Notes: generated by a model from the sequence alone, not told the origin. Shown: positions 14,221 to 24,470, numbered from the stretch's first letter. The stretch: 64,000 nt of DNA from Saprospiraceae bacterium (GCA_016714895.1 JADKBV010000004.1:124001-188000); one strand, 5' to 3'. Program-made: numbers and translations.

Positions 14221-15534
14221 TTAATACCTATAATAGTCAGGTTTGAAAGGTCCCTGAACATCTACGCCGATATAACTTGCTTGTTCCGGTGTCAGATCTT
14301 CTAATTCCACACCGATTTTGGCAAGGTGGAGTTTGGCAACTTTTTCATCCAGGTGTTTTGGCAAAGTGTATACCTGATTTTCGTATTGATCTGCATTTTG
14401 CCACAATTCTAGTTGTGCCAATACCTGATTGGTAAAACTATTGGACATCACAAAAGAAGGGTGACCTGTCGCACATCCTAAATTAACCAATCGTCCCTCA
14501 GCCAGTACGATGATATCTTTACCGTCAACATTGTATAAATCAACTTGTGGTTTGATGGTATCCTTTGTGTTACCATAATTACCATTCAACCAAGCCATGT
14601 CGATTTCATTGTCAAAGTGTCCGATATTACAAACGATGGTTTTATCGTTCATATTTTTAAAATGTTGTGCACTGACGATATTTTTATTTCCTGTAGCTGT
14701 AACGATGATATTGGCTTCTTTAAGCGCATTTTCCATCTTTTTGACGGCAAAACCATCCATAGCTGCCTGCAATGCGCAGATAGGATCGATCTCTGTTACA
14801 ATCACCCTGCATCCTGCTCCTCTTAATGAAGCAGCAGAACCTTTCCCAACGTCTCCATAACCTGCAACGATAGCCACTTTTCCGGCCATCATGATGTCTG
14901 TAGCTCTTCTGATAGCATCCACGCAGGACTCTTTACATCCGTACTTGTTATCAAATTTTGACTTTGTCACAGAATCATTGACATTGATCGCAGGCATCAC
15001 CAATGTACCGTTTTTTTGTCTTTCATACAAACGATGTACCCCTGTGGTTGTCTCTTCAGAAAGACCTTTGATTCCATGAACGAGTTCAGGATATCTGTCA
15101 AAAACCATATTGGTAAGGTCTCCTCCGTCATCAAGAATCATATTCAACGGTTTGCCGTCTTTAAAGGCAAACAAAGTTTGTTCTATACACCAATCAAATT
15201 CTTCTTCATTCATACCTTTCCAGGCATAAACAGGAATGCCCACCTGAGCGATAGCTGCGGCTGCATGATCTTGTGTAGAAAATATATTACATGATGACCA
15301 ACTAACTTCTGCTCCAAGATCAATTAATGTCTCAATCAATACAGCTGTCTGTATGGTCATGTGAAGACAACCTGCAATTCTGGCTCCTGCCAATGGTTTT
15401 TGGTTTTTATACTCTTCTCTGATCGCCATCAGACCCGGCATTTCTGCTTCTGCCAGAAGAATTTCTTTCCTTCCCCATTCCGCAAGACTCAGGTCTTTTA
15501 CCTTATAATTCAATGAATTTTCTGTGCTTATCAT
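14221..15534 (-). CDS. ahcY: S-adenosylhomocysteine hydrolase
   Basis: This 437-residue enzyme hydrolyses S-adenosylhomocysteine to adenosine and homocysteine, relieving product inhibition of methyltransferases. Visible hallmarks are HMTIQTAVLIETL and SSCNIFSTQDHAAAA (substrate site), EETTTGVHRLY, NVNDSVTKSKFDN (with K191 and D195), the NAD-binding loop GYGDVGKG at 225-232, NIGHFDNEID, and the C-terminal KPDYYRY that caps the neighbouring subunit's cofactor. It lacks the roughly 40-residue insert seen in some bacterial forms and has the compact length. It is a single gene with its own terminator; no SAH-riboswitch-like structure was seen in the 226-bp upstream gap. Confidence 0.97.
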   Translation of the reverse strand: MISTENSLNYKVKDLSLAEWGRKEILLAEAEMPGLMAIREEYKNQKPLAGARIAGCLHMTIQTAVLIETLIDLGAEVSWSSCNIFSTQDHAAAAIAQVGIPVYAWKGMNEEEFDWCIEQTLFAFKDGKPLNMILDDGGDLTNMVFDRYPELVHGIKGLSEETTTGVHRLYERQKNGTLVMPAINVNDSVTKSKFDNKYGCKESCVDAIRRATDIMMAGKVAIVAGYGDVGKGSAASLRGAGCRVIVTEIDPICALQAAMDGFAVKKMENALKEANIIVTATGNKNIVSAQHFKNMNDKTIVCNIGHFDNEIDMAWLNGNYGNTKDTIKPQVDLYNVDGKDIIVLAEGRLVNLGCATGHPSFVMSNSFTNQVLAQLELWQNADQYENQVYTLPKHLDEKVAKLHLAKIGVELEDLTPEQASYIGVDVQGPFKPDYYRY

Positions 15535-15613
15535 ATATTAAAAATTTCTTTAGAAACATCAAACTGTTAAAAATGTTTGAGTTGAATAACAATATATATC
15601 TGATTAACAAAAC

Positions 15614-15648
15614 ATTAAAAAAACTCAAAACAGGGTTTACCTTGTTTT
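15614..15648 (-). terminator. Terminator of the T9SS type B cargo gene
   Basis: On the minus strand AAAACAAGGT-AA-ACCCTGTTTT forms a hairpin (15627-15648) with one weak pair, followed by GAG and TTTTTTT (to 15614). It lies about 110 bp after the stop at 15761. A direct repeat ACCTTGTTTT sits beside it at 15639-15648 and 15657-15666 (plus strand). Confidence 0.6.
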
Positions 15649-15760
15649 CTATAAAAACCTTGTTTTATTAGTATGTTTATATAACGATATTACCGAATAA
15701 AAATAAAACATATATAAACAACCAAAAAATAGATTTGGTAATATCTGCCAAACAGGACAT

Positions 15761-16741
15761 CTAGTCCCTGATCAGCGTAACATCTCCGTGCAACTCGTAT
15801 TCTACGCCAAAAATGGTATATTTCACTGCCCAGATATACACTTCCGTCGGATTTCTGCTTTCATTTTCGTTTTTCATGGTGCCATTCCATTCCGTAGCAA
15901 CATCAAAGGACTCAAAAACTTTTTGTCCCCATCGGTTGAAGATATAAAACTCATAATTGCGGATACTTTCCGGACAAGGAGATTCTCCCAGAAAAGGACC
16001 GAAAGTTGCATTATAGGGTTGAGTGAGTGTATCTACTGTGTTTGGAAAAAATACTTTGGCATATTTTAAACCACCGTCAGGAAAATTGAATGATGCGGAT
16101 CCTGTTACCGTATTGCGAATACATTGCGGATCAGTAACAGTCACGGTATAAGTTCCGCTTTGGGTGATCACAATGTCTGGCGTGGTCGCTCCGTTGCTCC
16201 AAATATAAGATGGATTTGAAATTGGGGCATCATCATCATTTAAAAATGTATTGATAGTGACTGTACCGTCTATACACAATGAGGAAGTATCAATTTCTAT
16301 ATCAAGTGTTGGTAAAGGAAAAATAAAATTTGTACTTGCCGTTGCGGTGTTGAAAGCACAGTTCGTTTCTGTAACTGTGACAATATAAATTCCGTCTGCA
16401 GTTGTCTGAATACTTTCTGTCGTTTCTCCGGTATTCCACCTGAAGGTCAATTCTGACGAAGAGAATAAACTTCTGTCGTATAAAGCTGTAAGCGTAACTT
16501 GATTATTAACACACTCAACAGGTCTGTCGATACCAATTTCTATAGGTGCAAGAAGATCAATCTTAGGGATGATAACTTCTCGGGATGCATCAAAATTAGG
16601 GCAAACTTTGTCACTTACAGTAACGGTGACTGAAGGTACTGTATGGCTTACCACAATGGATTTTGTGGTTTCACCAGTACTCCATAAAATATTGGCATCA
16701 CCGGTGTAAAAACTTCTGCTGTAACTGTGCCATTGATGCAA
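15761..16741 (-). CDS. 3' part of a frameshifted T9SS type B cargo protein
   Basis: This frame carries the C-terminal half of the protein that begins at 18855. Its nominal start (TTG at 16741) is an artefact: the true continuation enters the frame near the A5 run at 16708-16712 (T5 on the coding strand). From there it reads YTGDANILWSTGETT and continues with three more Ig-like or PKD-like repeats of the form WSNGATTPDIVITQSGTYTVTVTD. The last about 95 residues (FFPNTVD..YEFYIFNRWGQKVFES..EWNGT..VYIWAVKYTIFG) form the T9SS type B (gliding-motility-associated, CHU_C) sorting domain. It would be exported across the outer membrane and released or attached at the surface. A terminator follows at 15614-15648. 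Confidence 0.85.
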   Translation of the reverse strand: MHQWHSYSRSFYTGDANILWSTGETTKSIVVSHTVPSVTVTVSDKVCPNFDASREVIIPKIDLLAPIEIGIDRPVECVNNQVTLTALYDRSLFSSSELTFRWNTGETTESIQTTADGIYIVTVTETNCAFNTATASTNFIFPLPTLDIEIDTSSLCIDGTVTINTFLNDDDAPISNPSYIWSNGATTPDIVITQSGTYTVTVTDPQCIRNTVTGSASFNFPDGGLKYAKVFFPNTVDTLTQPYNATFGPFLGESPCPESIRNYEFYIFNRWGQKVFESFDVATEWNGTMKNENESRNPTEVYIWAVKYTIFGVEYELHGDVTLIRD

Positions 16742-18855
16742 AGATTGGTAAAATCCACAATGACATCATCAATACGCACTTGTCTGAATTTGGCCTGATC
16801 AACGGATATGGACGCCGAAGCGGTATTGCCACATAGATCAGTGACGGTAACACTATAAGTTCCCCCTTCAGAAATGTTGATAATTTGGGTGGTTTCTCCG
16901 TTACTCCATTCAAATTGTTTAGGCAGTAAGCCAAAAGAATTATCTATTGCTTCTAAAATTCCCTGTCCGGTCTGGCAAATGGCACTAAAGTTTTCAAAAA
17001 TAACGACTTCAGTAACAATTTGGGGCATTCTGACCAAATCATACGTTGCTACAACAACTTCATCACAATTGTCAGTAATGGTGACCATATATTGGCCGGC
17101 AAGTCCTACCTGAATGTTATTTGATGTGGCACCCGTGCTCCAGATAATATTTTTAATACCCGCTTCAGCAAAAACATTAGCTGTCAAAGTTACCAGACCA
17201 GTTGTACAAAAATTGCCCAGACCATAGGAAATTTGTGCAATTGGCAATGCATATCTGCGCAATTGAGCTGTATCACACAAAGTAAAACATTGTTTTCCAT
17301 CATTTATGGTTGCTATAACGGTATATACTTCCGTGTCAGAAACTCTGATCATGGAAGCTGAATCACCTTCGACACCGGTACTCCATTTGTAATATACTGC
17401 GTCTTCTACCGTAGCATCAAACAAGTGGTCAATGGTATCCTTCGGACAATATACCGGATCTCTTTCCAGGGTTATGATCGGTGGATTCAGGATATAATCT
17501 CTGGTTCTTACATCAGTTGGTTGAACAGCAACTGAATTAAATTTATTCCAAATCAAAGTATCCGCTACAAATGAAATGTCTGTTAGAATGTTTTCTGATA
17601 TTTCTGTTTCACAAGTGGTTTCCCCGTTGATATTGGTTTTAATGAAGCTTAAAAAATTATTACCATTATCTACTGTCGAAAACAAAGCATTGCCACTATC
17701 CATGGCTGCGACCAGATTTCCGGGGATTCTATTATCCACTTCTATTCTCGGATAAGTTTTGACCCATTCCTGTCCTCCTGACAGGTTTAGTTTTGCCATC
17801 CAATGATATTCAGGTCCGTCCAGGCTGTCTCTCCGGCTTCCGCTCACTACTATTTTGTTGTCGATGCCAACCACCATATCTGTCAGTCGGGTTAGTGTAC
17901 TGTCACCGAAATCGATTTTTTGTGCCCAAACTACTTCTCCCATGGTATCGGTTCGTATGACAAAACCAAAAGAGTTAAATACGCTATTGACACTGTCCAT
18001 AGAACCTGCCAAAACAAAGGTTGAATCCGGGAGTTTGATGGATTTAACCCTTTCTCTGATAGAATATGTATCCAAGGTATCGTAATACATTTTACTCATC
18101 ACTGCACTACCTAATGTGTCAAATTCTGCCAAAAACGGTAATCGACTGGTAGCATTGTTGATAAAACCTCCGATAGTCATGGTCGTATCAACCGTGGATT
18201 CCAAATTGGATAATATCGTGGTAACCAAAGGACCTGAAGAAGAATCTTTGGTAACAATATAATACCCTGAATTAGCGACTACCCCGGAATCATTGATCCT
18301 TGCAAGGGTAAACAATGAGCGATTAACAAACGGTTCAGTGGTAGCGAGGTAAAATCCACCGTTGACATTAGTCATTTTGAATGATGAATTGAGACTTGCT
18401 GACAAACCTGTTTGTAATGAATATCTTTGCATCCAGTTCAACTGACCGGTTGAGCCAGAAAAACTTCCGAAAGTTTTATAAATCGTGTCATTTTCTGACA
18501 AGATTGCTGTAAACATGATATTGGAACCCGACTGAAGAACGGATGTACTTTGAGGTAAAAACAAATGTTTTCTGTTTAACGTCGAGAGTCTGAATGCTTT
18601 GGCGCCACCATTCGCTCCGAGGCTTGAAATACCACCTTTTTTGTCAAACAAAGTGATGATGATATCATTAGCAGCATTTCTTATTGTATCTTCCAACAAA
18701 TCCATACTGACAAAATTACCATTGGCAAACTGGGTCGCCGTCAGATTTTTAGTATGATGTCCCGGATCAACCGTGTAAGTCCTGTGAAAATCATTTTGAG
18801 CGTGAAGGCCAAAAAAGCCTGTCAACAAAACCAATATCAGGAGGGATCTCAACAT
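16648..18855 (-). CDS. 5' part of a frameshifted T9SS type B cargo protein
   Basis: This is the N-terminal 735-residue frame. A signal peptide (MLRSLLILVLLTGFFGLHAQ) precedes a beta-propeller-like region (about 20-440) with repeats such as TFVLAGSMDSVN, KIVVSGSRRDS and ALFSTVDNG. Ig-like repeats with YYKWSTGVEGDS, NIIWSTGATSNN and QFEWSNGETTQ follow. The frame leaves the family pattern after VTAEVF and stops at 16648 with an unrelated tail. Inserting one base into the T5 run (16708-16712) joins it to the downstream frame, giving one protein of 1031 residues. It could be a sequencing error, a true mutation or a switchable site. The repeats suggest binding to surfaces or glycans, but the ligand is unknown. 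Confidence 0.85.
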   Translation of the reverse strand: MLRSLLILVLLTGFFGLHAQNDFHRTYTVDPGHHTKNLTATQFANGNFVSMDLLEDTIRNAANDIIITLFDKKGGISSLGANGGAKAFRLSTLNRKHLFLPQSTSVLQSGSNIMFTAILSENDTIYKTFGSFSGSTGQLNWMQRYSLQTGLSASLNSSFKMTNVNGGFYLATTEPFVNRSLFTLARINDSGVVANSGYYIVTKDSSSGPLVTTILSNLESTVDTTMTIGGFINNATSRLPFLAEFDTLGSAVMSKMYYDTLDTYSIRERVKSIKLPDSTFVLAGSMDSVNSVFNSFGFVIRTDTMGEVVWAQKIDFGDSTLTRLTDMVVGIDNKIVVSGSRRDSLDGPEYHWMAKLNLSGGQEWVKTYPRIEVDNRIPGNLVAAMDSGNALFSTVDNGNNFLSFIKTNINGETTCETEISENILTDISFVADTLIWNKFNSVAVQPTDVRTRDYILNPPIITLERDPVYCPKDTIDHLFDATVEDAVYYKWSTGVEGDSASMIRVSDTEVYTVIATINDGKQCFTLCDTAQLRRYALPIAQISYGLGNFCTTGLVTLTANVFAEAGIKNIIWSTGATSNNIQVGLAGQYMVTITDNCDEVVVATYDLVRMPQIVTEVVIFENFSAICQTGQGILEAIDNSFGLLPKQFEWSNGETTQIINISEGGTYSVTVTDLCGNTASASISVDQAKFRQVRIDDVIVDFTNLCINGTVTAEVFTPVMPIFYGVLVKPQNPLW

Positions 18856-19323
18856 GTGATAGATATATATTTATTAATAATTTTTAAACTGTTTACCGTC
18901 AAAAGAATAAATCCGGATTTACCCGGAATACCTTGAACAGGCACAATTTTCCGACTGTAAAAACGGTAAAATTAATAAATTAATGTGAATCAACCCGTTT
19001 GAATCGCGGAATTAATGTGAAAAAATATACAAATTGTCAAAACGATTAAATTTATCGGATACATTCATGGTTGTTGACGAAAAATGATAACGGCAAATTT
19101 CAGGAATCATCCGTAAATTTTCAATCTTTCAAAATGCCTTAAACCATAATTGTTGTTGTTAAAGGTAGCATTAAAAAATCCGTTATAAAATTTTAAAACT
19201 TTTACAGACCACTATGTATTGATAAGCAGCATTCTCTTTGCCAGAAAGATATTAGTAGGTTTTTGGCTTTTAGTTGAAATAATAGGAAAATAAAATTTCA
19301 GGTTCCTGTCGATTTAATTTGGT
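18856..19323. other. 468-bp intergenic stretch, nothing recognised
   Basis: This AT-rich gap lies between the start of the T9SS type B cargo gene and the end of the methyltransferase gene, both on the minus strand. It should hold the cargo gene's promoter and the methyltransferase terminator, but I could not point to convincing copies of either. No short conserved frame or repeat is evident. Confidence 0.5.
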
Positions 19324-20427
19324 CTAAAGATTCAAGCCCGTATTTTGACACTCATATACCACAAACTTTTCATTTTCAGCGACAATCTGCACGCCTTCAT
19401 ACCATTTTACCAAGTGAGTTTTATAGTTGATAAAACGATTGGCGACAACGATCAATCTTCCTCCTTTTTTCAAGTGACCGCTAGCTTTTTCAAAAAAACG
19501 AAGCGAAACCGTAATGTCATTTTCATATTCAAAATGAAATGGCGGATTGGTAATGATGATATCAAATAAAACATTTTTCAAAAGAGATACATCATCTTCC
19601 CAAAATATATGTCCGTTAATGATATTTTGCCTTACCGATTCTGTTGCCATTATATTATCGTCCATGTAATACACATCCCGATCCTTATCTTCACCCGTCA
19701 AAACTTTACCTATTACACCATTGCCGCAACCCCAATCCAAAATCGTTTTTTCTTCTTGTTTCAGAGATATATTTTCCAATAAAAACCTTGTTGCGTCATC
19801 GATTTTATCTTTGGAAAACACACCGGGATACTGATAAAACTCCGTTTCCCGAAAGGTCAGTTTTTTTACCTGTAAATCTGTATCTGCACCTTCTTTTTTT
19901 CCCGAAAGGGTCATCAATCTTGCCTTTTTCCATGCTTTGGATTGTCTGACATTATAAAAGTATTTTTTGGCCACCTCCATCCAGTTTTCTGTAAAATGTC
20001 TGGTCATAAAACCAGTCAGAATTTCTACTTTTTCGTCCGAAAACCGGTGTATCATCTTCAGGTATATTTCCCACATTTCGATAGATTTGGGCAAATGGAT
20101 GATACAAACTTCCCATTTTTGACCGGAAAATTCATCAAAAGGCGTTAAAAAACGTATGTTTACTCCCAAACCTTTGTTTTCCGTGTTTATTCTGATGGCT
20201 TTCTGCTGACTTTTGAGATAAACGATTACATCAAACTTTTTTCCATCTATATTTCCCGAAAGGAATCCAAACCGATCGTGAAAAACCGCTGTATTTTTGC
20301 TATCCGTATAGCTGTTTTGATATTCCGAAACCAAAAATTCGTCTGCCGCATTCCACGCCTGTAGCGTATGATTGTCAGTCGGCGGATATCGCTGCCAGAT
20401 AGTTGGTGAATCGTTTGTTTTTTCCAT
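19324..20427 (-). CDS. RsmC/RlmG-like class I SAM methyltransferase
   Basis: This 367-residue protein has a poorly conserved N-terminal half and a C-terminal methyltransferase domain (about 190-365). The SAM site is ILDWGCGNGVIGKVL, the acidic loop is VYYMDDN, and the catalytic motif is NPPFHFEYEND. NPPF is typical of base N-methyltransferases acting on guanine N2 in rRNA (RsmC for 16S, RlmG for 23S), and the duplicated-domain layout fits. The rRNA target position cannot be told. The frame opens at a TTG (20448) overlapping the mtaB stop, but the ATG at 20427 is preferred, leaving 17 bp between the genes, probably one operon. Confidence 0.85.
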   Translation of the reverse strand: MEKTNDSPTIWQRYPPTDNHTLQAWNAADEFLVSEYQNSYTDSKNTAVFHDRFGFLSGNIDGKKFDVIVYLKSQQKAIRINTENKGLGVNIRFLTPFDEFSGQKWEVCIIHLPKSIEMWEIYLKMIHRFSDEKVEILTGFMTRHFTENWMEVAKKYFYNVRQSKAWKKARLMTLSGKKEGADTDLQVKKLTFRETEFYQYPGVFSKDKIDDATRFLLENISLKQEEKTILDWGCGNGVIGKVLTGEDKDRDVYYMDDNIMATESVRQNIINGHIFWEDDVSLLKNVLFDIIITNPPFHFEYENDITVSLRFFEKASGHLKKGGRLIVVANRFINYKTHLVKWYEGVQIVAENEKFVVYECQNTGLNL

Positions 20428-20444
20428 AAAAATATCTTTCCAGG

Positions 20445-21779
20445 TCAACCGAAAGCTAAAGAAAAAACATCTTCACCGACCAAATACTCTCCTAGAACGA
20501 CTTCTTCCAGGGTATTGATTTTATCGGAATTATTGGGAGCGGAAACTTTGATAAAATTAGGTGTATAACCGGTCATTATACCGGGATTTCCTGAATGTTC
20601 CCACAAAACTTCCATTTTTTGTCCGTAAAATGGCTGGACAAAATGATATTTTTTCTTTTGAGAAAGAATGCGCAACCGTTCGTTTCTCTCTCTTCTGACT
20701 TCCATAGGAACCACAGCAGCCATCTCTGCGGCAGGTGTGTTGTCGCGTTCAGAATATGTAAAAACATGAAGATAAGAAATATCCAGTTCCTGCAAAAAGT
20801 GGTACGTTTCCAGAAAATTTTCTTCACTTTCTCCCGGAAAACCTACGATGACATCGACGCCAATACAGGCCGAAGGCATTACTTTTTTGATATACCGGAT
20901 TTTTTCGGCATAAAGGTCTGTAGTATATCTGCGCCTCATCTCTTTAAGTATGGACGGACTGCCTGATTGAAGAGGAATATGAAAATGTGGCAAAAAGGAT
21001 CGGGACTGGGCTACAAAATCCACTACTTCTTCGGTGCAGAGATTGGGTTCGATGGAACTGATTCTGTATCTATGTATCTCTTCCACGTTGTCCAATTCAC
21101 GGATGAGATCGATAAACATGGCTTCCTTTTTGGGTTTTGTCCCTTCGATGACTTCTGTTCCATTCCCAAAGTCGCCAAGATTGACACCTGTCAATACGAT
21201 TTCTTTGACACCTTTTGATGCGATTTCCCTTACATTTTTTAAAACATTTTCAATTGTATCGCTACGGCTGCTTCCCCTGGCCTGGGGAATAGTACAAAAA
21301 GAACATTTATAATTACAACCATCCTGGACTTTGAGGAAAGAACGCGTTCTGTCTCCGAAAGAAAACGAACTGACGAACTGATTGGCGTGTCGGACATCTC
21401 CGGCAACAACCAGACCTTTTGCCGGTGCTTCGGAAATACCGTCTATATAACTCAGAATATTAAATTTTTCGGCTGCTCCGAGGACGAGATCGACTCCCGG
21501 AATTTCAGCTATTTCGTCAGGTTTCAATTGTGCATAACAACCTACAACAACAATTTTGGCCTGAGGTGCATATTTTAAGGCTCTGCGCACTTCATAACGG
21601 CATTTTTTATCTGCAAAATCGGTCACAGAACATGTGTTCAACACATAGACATCTGCCCCATCTTCAAAAGATACGGTACTGTATCCATGATCTTCAAAAG
21701 ACCTCCGGATGCTTGATGTTTCTGAAAAATTCAACTTACACCCAAGCGTATGAAATGCGACCGTTTTTGGTGTTGCCAT
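20445..21779 (-). CDS. mtaB: tRNA t6A37 methylthiotransferase MtaB
   Basis: This 444-residue radical-SAM enzyme adds a methylthio group to t6A37 of tRNA. The N-terminal UPF0004 domain holds the auxiliary cluster cysteines C14 (TLGCKLN), C50 (NTCSVT) and C81 (VVGCYAQ). The radical-SAM cluster motif is C155-x3-C159-x2-C162 (CNYKCSFC). FHIPLQSGS and IGVDVIVGFPGE are typical core motifs, and a C-terminal TRAM-like segment (VQPFYGQKMEVLWEH, GYTPNFIKV) follows. TLGCKLN distinguishes MtaB from MiaB and RimO. It ends 17 bp before the methyltransferase start and starts 6 bp after the PBP1A stop, so three genes are probably co-transcribed. Confidence 0.95.
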   Translation of the reverse strand: MATPKTVAFHTLGCKLNFSETSSIRRSFEDHGYSTVSFEDGADVYVLNTCSVTDFADKKCRYEVRRALKYAPQAKIVVVGCYAQLKPDEIAEIPGVDLVLGAAEKFNILSYIDGISEAPAKGLVVAGDVRHANQFVSSFSFGDRTRSFLKVQDGCNYKCSFCTIPQARGSSRSDTIENVLKNVREIASKGVKEIVLTGVNLGDFGNGTEVIEGTKPKKEAMFIDLIRELDNVEEIHRYRISSIEPNLCTEEVVDFVAQSRSFLPHFHIPLQSGSPSILKEMRRRYTTDLYAEKIRYIKKVMPSACIGVDVIVGFPGESEENFLETYHFLQELDISYLHVFTYSERDNTPAAEMAAVVPMEVRRERNERLRILSQKKKYHFVQPFYGQKMEVLWEHSGNPGIMTGYTPNFIKVSAPNNSDKINTLEEVVLGEYLVGEDVFSLAFG

Positions 21780-21785
21780 GATAGC

Positions 21786-24470
21786 TTAATTTTCCTTTTT
21801 TTTGTTATCCTTTGGCGGGATATCTTTGGATGGTTTCGGAGCGGGTTTTTCTTCTTTTTTATCCTTTCCTTTTATTTGGTCACCTATAGCCTGCAATACC
21901 TCTTTGATAACCGGTTTTTTATCTTTATCCGTTTCCGTTTCTTCCAAAACTTCTCCATCTTCTGCTACTTTCAAAGAATCTTCAGGAAACTTCTCCCCAA
22001 TCACTATATTCAGATCCCGGAAGCCTGTTCGCAACATGGAGTCTCTTAATACAGAATCTTTCATAACCTCATAATATTTATCCGGAGAAAAACCTAATTT
22101 TAATGGACACGCCATTTCTTTGAGGATTTTTTCATTTTTGACAAATTGTTGTTGGGTCAGGGCCGCAAACTTTGGATCTATAGACAATTGATACCAAAAA
22201 TGCCCGGCAACCGGTAAGGCAAGGGCTGCACCACTACCATACAACATACTTCTGAAACGGACTGCAGGGCTCGGACCACCTACCCATACTCCGGTAACCA
22301 AAGTTGGGTTATATCCGATAAACCAACCGTCAGCATGATTTTGCGTTGTACCGGTTTTTCCAGCAAAATCACAGTGGCGGCAAAACTGACTTCTCAGAGC
22401 GTTGGCCGTCCCGTAAATTACAACATGCTGCATCATTCTTGTCATCGAATAAGCTATTGTAGAATCAATCACCTGTACGGGGTTTTGCGGCTTGGCTAAA
22501 GCGTGATCGTAAATCACTTTTCCATATCGATCTTCTATTTTTAATACTGCAACCGGTTCGGTCACATAACCGTAATTGGCCATGGTAGCATAAGCCTGCA
22601 TCATTTCGAGCAGTGATATTTCGACAGCACCAAGACTGATACCAAATTCTCTCGGCATTTTGGAAGTGACACCTAATTTTTGTGCCATTTCAATTGTTTT
22701 TTGGATGCCGACTTTTTCAATCAATCGGGCAGCAATTACATTTTCGGAATAGGCTAGTCCGCCCGTAAGGGAATAAAAACCACCGTAATTACCATCAGAA
22801 TTTTTGGGTGTCCAGTCTTCAATTGTTATTTCTGAGTTGGGAAAAAAAGTACACGGTTTGATACTATCATTTAGAGCGGCAGCATAGACAATAGGTTTAA
22901 ATGTCGAACCAACCTGTCTTTTACTCAGGATATGGTCGTATTTATAATGTACAAAATCTGTTCCACCTACCCAGGCTTTGACCTGACCATTGGTGTGATC
23001 CATAGCCATAAAACCGGTGTTGAGCATGGTAAAATAATATCTTACACTATCCAAAGGGCTTATGACTGTATCGATAACTTCCGGTTTGTCCGTCCATATA
23101 AGAAGAGGCATTGGCACAGGAATATTGAATACTGAATCAATCTGAAGGGTGTCCATACCGGCTGCTTTCAGGCTATTGTAGCGGTCACTTCTTACAACTT
23201 GTTCGTCGATCCATTTGTCATCTCCCCATGGCAATTCATCTTTGACGCCTTTCCAATGTTTGCGGAATTCTTTCTGTATGTAGGACATATGTTTGTTGAC
23301 CGCATATTGTGCATGTTCCTGCATTCGGCTATCCAGTGTCGTGTAAATCTTTAAACCGTCCGTGTAGATATTATAAGGTTTGCCGTCGTCTTTCACTATA
23401 TTTTTGAGGATTTTAGGCAATTCTTTGGTTCGAAGATATTCTCTGAAGTAGGTGGCAGGTCCGTCATTATTGCCAAAGTCGTCATGAGGTTTGGCGGTGA
23501 TGGGTGTATCGATAAGTTTTTGATACATTTCATCCGTAACAGCTCCGGTATTGATCATTTTGGAAATGGTGGCCATTTCTGCAGATTCAAACCGGAAATC
23601 TTTATTTTTAACCATCTGACTAAGTACAAGATCTCTTCTTGCCTTCGAATTTTTCGGATTTCGGGTAGGGTCAAGTGCTGTTGTAGCTTTTAACATTCCG
23701 ATCAGGGTTGCTGCTTCGTCCGGTGTAAGTTTTGCAGGTCTTTTATTGTAAAAATATCTGGCAGCTTCCTGAATGCCGAACCGGTTTCCACCGAAAGGAA
23801 CGGTATTCAGGTACAGTGTCAGCAATTCTTCTTTGTTATAAAGTCTTTCAAGTTTTATGGAGGTAATATTTTCCTTGATTTTGTTGATCAGAAGACTGAA
23901 ACCCGGAATTAAGTAATTTTTTCTTCCGTAGAGATTTTTAACGAGTTGCTGACTCAGGGTTGATCCTCCACCGAGATTTTGTTTATTCGTTGCCAGGCCT
24001 TTAAAAACCCTTAGCCACGATCTGAGATCGATTCCGCTGTGTACAAAAAATCGTTTGTCTTCAATAGCCAATAAAGCCGTAATCAAATATGGGGAGATGC
24101 TGTCCAAGCTGATGGTTGTCCGGTTTTCGGTATAATATTTTCCCAACAAAACTCCATCTACAGCATATACTTCCGAGGCATTGGCTGTTTCGATATTAAG
24201 CAATTCTTCTTTTGATGGCATATGACCGAAAGCCCCCAAAGACACGAGAATGATAAGCAACATCAAAAATCCTGTAACCGATCCAACACTGATAAACAAC
24301 CATTTAAATATTCTGGATTCTCTTGGATTTTTTTCGGCATACTTCCGCCATGATCTTTTGATGGGCAAAAGATAAGGTTCGAGACGTTGGGTTACCGGTG
24401 CCATAACGGTAGAAATGGCAGTGGCTACCTTGGTATAGGCTGCTTTGATATTTTCTGATATTGCGGACAA
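21786..24470 (-). CDS. Penicillin-binding protein 1A (bifunctional)
   Basis: This peptidoglycan synthase of up to 894 residues has a cytoplasmic tail, one membrane helix (about 55-80), a GT51 glycosyltransferase domain and a transpeptidase domain. The GT51 domain has catalytic E137 in AIEDKRFFVHSGID and GGGSTLSQQLVKN. The transpeptidase domain has the active-site S in VGSTFKP, SxN in YSENVIA and KTGTTQNHADGWF. It ends with a Lys/Pro-rich charged tail (KKEEKPAPKPSKD). Start choice: the frame opens at TTG 24470, and the first ATG is 24404 (MAPVTQRLEP). The residues between look coherent with the cytoplasmic tail, so TTG is kept with doubt. It builds the cell wall together with elongation or division complexes; mtaB follows at 6 bp. 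Confidence 0.93.
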   Translation of the reverse strand: MSAISENIKAAYTKVATAISTVMAPVTQRLEPYLLPIKRSWRKYAEKNPRESRIFKWLFISVGSVTGFLMLLIILVSLGAFGHMPSKEELLNIETANASEVYAVDGVLLGKYYTENRTTISLDSISPYLITALLAIEDKRFFVHSGIDLRSWLRVFKGLATNKQNLGGGSTLSQQLVKNLYGRKNYLIPGFSLLINKIKENITSIKLERLYNKEELLTLYLNTVPFGGNRFGIQEAARYFYNKRPAKLTPDEAATLIGMLKATTALDPTRNPKNSKARRDLVLSQMVKNKDFRFESAEMATISKMINTGAVTDEMYQKLIDTPITAKPHDDFGNNDGPATYFREYLRTKELPKILKNIVKDDGKPYNIYTDGLKIYTTLDSRMQEHAQYAVNKHMSYIQKEFRKHWKGVKDELPWGDDKWIDEQVVRSDRYNSLKAAGMDTLQIDSVFNIPVPMPLLIWTDKPEVIDTVISPLDSVRYYFTMLNTGFMAMDHTNGQVKAWVGGTDFVHYKYDHILSKRQVGSTFKPIVYAAALNDSIKPCTFFPNSEITIEDWTPKNSDGNYGGFYSLTGGLAYSENVIAARLIEKVGIQKTIEMAQKLGVTSKMPREFGISLGAVEISLLEMMQAYATMANYGYVTEPVAVLKIEDRYGKVIYDHALAKPQNPVQVIDSTIAYSMTRMMQHVVIYGTANALRSQFCRHCDFAGKTGTTQNHADGWFIGYNPTLVTGVWVGGPSPAVRFRSMLYGSGAALALPVAGHFWYQLSIDPKFAALTQQQFVKNEKILKEMACPLKLGFSPDKYYEVMKDSVLRDSMLRTGFRDLNIVIGEKFPEDSLKVAEDGEVLEETETDKDKKPVIKEVLQAIGDQIKGKDKKEEKPAPKPSKDIPPKDNKKKEN

